DNA from: CAXBPY01 sp003455275
GTDB taxonomy: Bacteria; Bacteroidota; Bacteroidia; Chitinophagales; UBA10324
Direction: 5' to 3'
Assembly: GCA_963977675.1 (NCBI GenBank)
Contig: CAXBPY010000049.1
Coordinates: forward strand, 1-22,809
DNA length: 22,809 bases
Position 1 is the stretch's first letter. The number at the start of each line of letters is the position of its first letter. The position numbers were made by a program, and so were the translations under genes. Under the pieces are notes generated by a model. The model did no database searches. It was given only the letters and a program-made list of their open reading frames with translations, and had not been told where the DNA came from. Positions 22,264-22,809 of this stretch are shown in pieces.

Positions 22264-22290
22264 GAATCTTCAATCTTCAATTTTCAATTA
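22264..22290. repeat. Right outer AT-rich repeat
   Basis: AATCTTCAATCTTCAATTTTCAATT-type units run up to and across the stop codon of the leftward YfhO-like gene (22284-22286). It is separated from the inner right repeat by about 30 bases of GC-richer unique sequence (22234-22263) that contains an imperfect CCTCGG/CCGCAGG pairing. Confidence 0.65.
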
Positions 22291-22809
22291 CTAAACCTCT
22301 TCCTCATTTCCATTCCAACTACTCCAATCAGAAGCAAGAGGATAATTACGCTGCTCACCATCGCAATCTTTTCACCAGTGAAATAACTGGTTGGTTCAAA
22401 CTTCCATTCGATTTTATTCTTTCCTGCTGGAAGCTTCATTCCTCTTAACACATAGTTACAACGGAAGTATTCCGCAGGTTTATCATTCACCCACACATTC
22501 CATCCTTTGTTGTAATAAATTTCAGAAAATACTGCAATGCCTTCTTTTGACGAATTGCTTTCATAAACCAAATCATTTGGCTGATAAGATACCAGCCGAA
22601 TATTTCTTGCACTATCTACGGATGGGATAAAACTTTTTACTTGTGATTCAAATCTTTTATCTACCACAGCAAAAGTTTTTGGATGAAAAGTATAAATGAG
22701 AGTAGAAGAAAAACTTCCCCTTCCGGATGAATCTGTCTTGGTTATATAATTTTCTTCCTTGCCTGTTTCTTTATTCATTCTCATGCTCACCGAAAAAGTA
22801 TCAGATTGT
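22284..22809 (-). CDS. YfhO-like membrane protein, partial (C-terminal end)
   Basis: The frame is open to the right edge, so this is only the C-terminal 175 or so residues of a larger protein. The GTG at 22790 is an internal valine codon, not a start. The visible sequence includes RNIRLVSYQPNDLVYESNSS, then AVFSEIYYNKGWNVWVNDKP, FRCNYVLRGMKLPAGKNKIE and a last hydrophobic helix with MVSSVIILLLLIGVVGMEM before a short basic tail. These match the C-terminal extracytoplasmic domain and final helix of YfhO-family membrane proteins of Bacteroidetes, thought to act in glycosylation of cell-surface polymers. It converges on the four-helix-bundle cassette, whose outer repeat overlaps its stop. Confidence 0.8.
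   Translation of the reverse strand, partial: QSDTFSVSMRMNKETGKEENYITKTDSSGRGSFSSTLIYTFHPKTFAVVDKRFESQVKSFIPSVDSARNIRLVSYQPNDLVYESNSSKEGIAVFSEIYYNKGWNVWVNDKPAEYFRCNYVLRGMKLPAGKNKIEWKFEPTSYFTGEKIAMVSSVIILLLLIGVVGMEMRKRFSN

Larger units (their letters stand above)
21747..22290. mobile_element. Putative cassette: four-helix-bundle gene between AT-rich inverted repeats
   Basis: Everything between the stops of the two convergent flanking genes consists of a four-helix-bundle ORF (21799-22185) framed by degenerate repeats built from TTGAAGA/TTGAAAA units, pointing inwards from both sides. A 25-base sequence at 21763-21787 recurs perfectly inverted at 22209-22233. No transposase is present. Related proteins are known from intervening sequences inside 23S rRNA genes, which also have complementary ends. 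Mobility is inferred only from this resemblance. Confidence 0.35.

Noticed and set aside
21747..22290. CRISPR array
   Set aside because: The repeats are short, degenerate and nearly contiguous, with no equal-length unique spacers and no cas genes; a protein gene occupies the middle.
22284..22790. A separate 168-residue gene beginning with GTG at 22790
   Set aside because: The frame is open to the window edge with coding-like residues before the GTG, and the sequence is clearly the C-terminal end of a larger YfhO-like protein.

Overview
The window looks like a chromosomal segment of a member of the phylum Bacteroidota (Bacteroidetes), perhaps near the Chitinophagales/Sphingobacteriales; no 16S is present to settle rank. 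Support comes from promoters of the TTTG-N19-TAnnTTTG type, A-rich rather than Shine-Dalgarno-rich start regions, a Bacteroidetes-type one-cysteine L36, a DUF4270 lipoprotein, a stand-alone glycogen-synthase N-domain gene, a YfhO-type protein and a SpoIIM/DUF4129/DUF4350/MoxR cluster.

Layout. (1) 1-494, minus strand: infA-rpmJ-rpsM, running off the left edge. (2) 495-871: a 377-base divergent intergenic region with one good promoter facing each way. (3) 872-7852, plus strand: a compact S10/spc-type operon, rpsJ-rplC-rplD-rplW-rplB-rpsS-rplV-rpsC-rplP-rpmC-rpsQ-rplN-rplX-rplE-rpsN. It stops after rpsN at a strong terminator-like hairpin, so rpsH onwards (and secY/map) are not here. (4) 8012-12898, plus strand: a four-gene membrane/MoxR cluster (SpoIIM-family fusion, DUF4129, DUF4350, MoxR ATPase), with a tRNA-Gly(CCC) starting 5 bases after moxR. 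(5) 13010-14251, minus strand: peptidase T. (6) 14422-16191, plus strand: prfA (release factor 1) and a short-chain dehydrogenase. (7) 16293-20271, plus strand: glycogen-synthase-like N-domain protein, DUF4270 lipoprotein and glmS, tightly packed. (8) 20330-21754: a small conserved-type hypothetical protein and an FAH-family hydrolase. (9) 21747-22290: a four-helix-bundle (23S rRNA intervening-sequence type) gene bracketed by long inverted AT-rich repeats. (10) 22284-22809, minus strand: the C-terminal end of a YfhO-like membrane protein running off the right edge.

Most of the window is housekeeping: translation (ribosomal proteins, IF-1, RF1, tRNA), envelope precursor synthesis (GlmS) and peptide catabolism (PepT). 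The unusual parts are the broken-up ribosomal superoperon, the tRNA-Gly with altered elbow nucleotides, the fused SpoIIM protein, the catalytically doubtful glycogen-synthase N-domain, and above all the repeat-bracketed four-helix-bundle gene, which looks like a small possibly mobile cassette.
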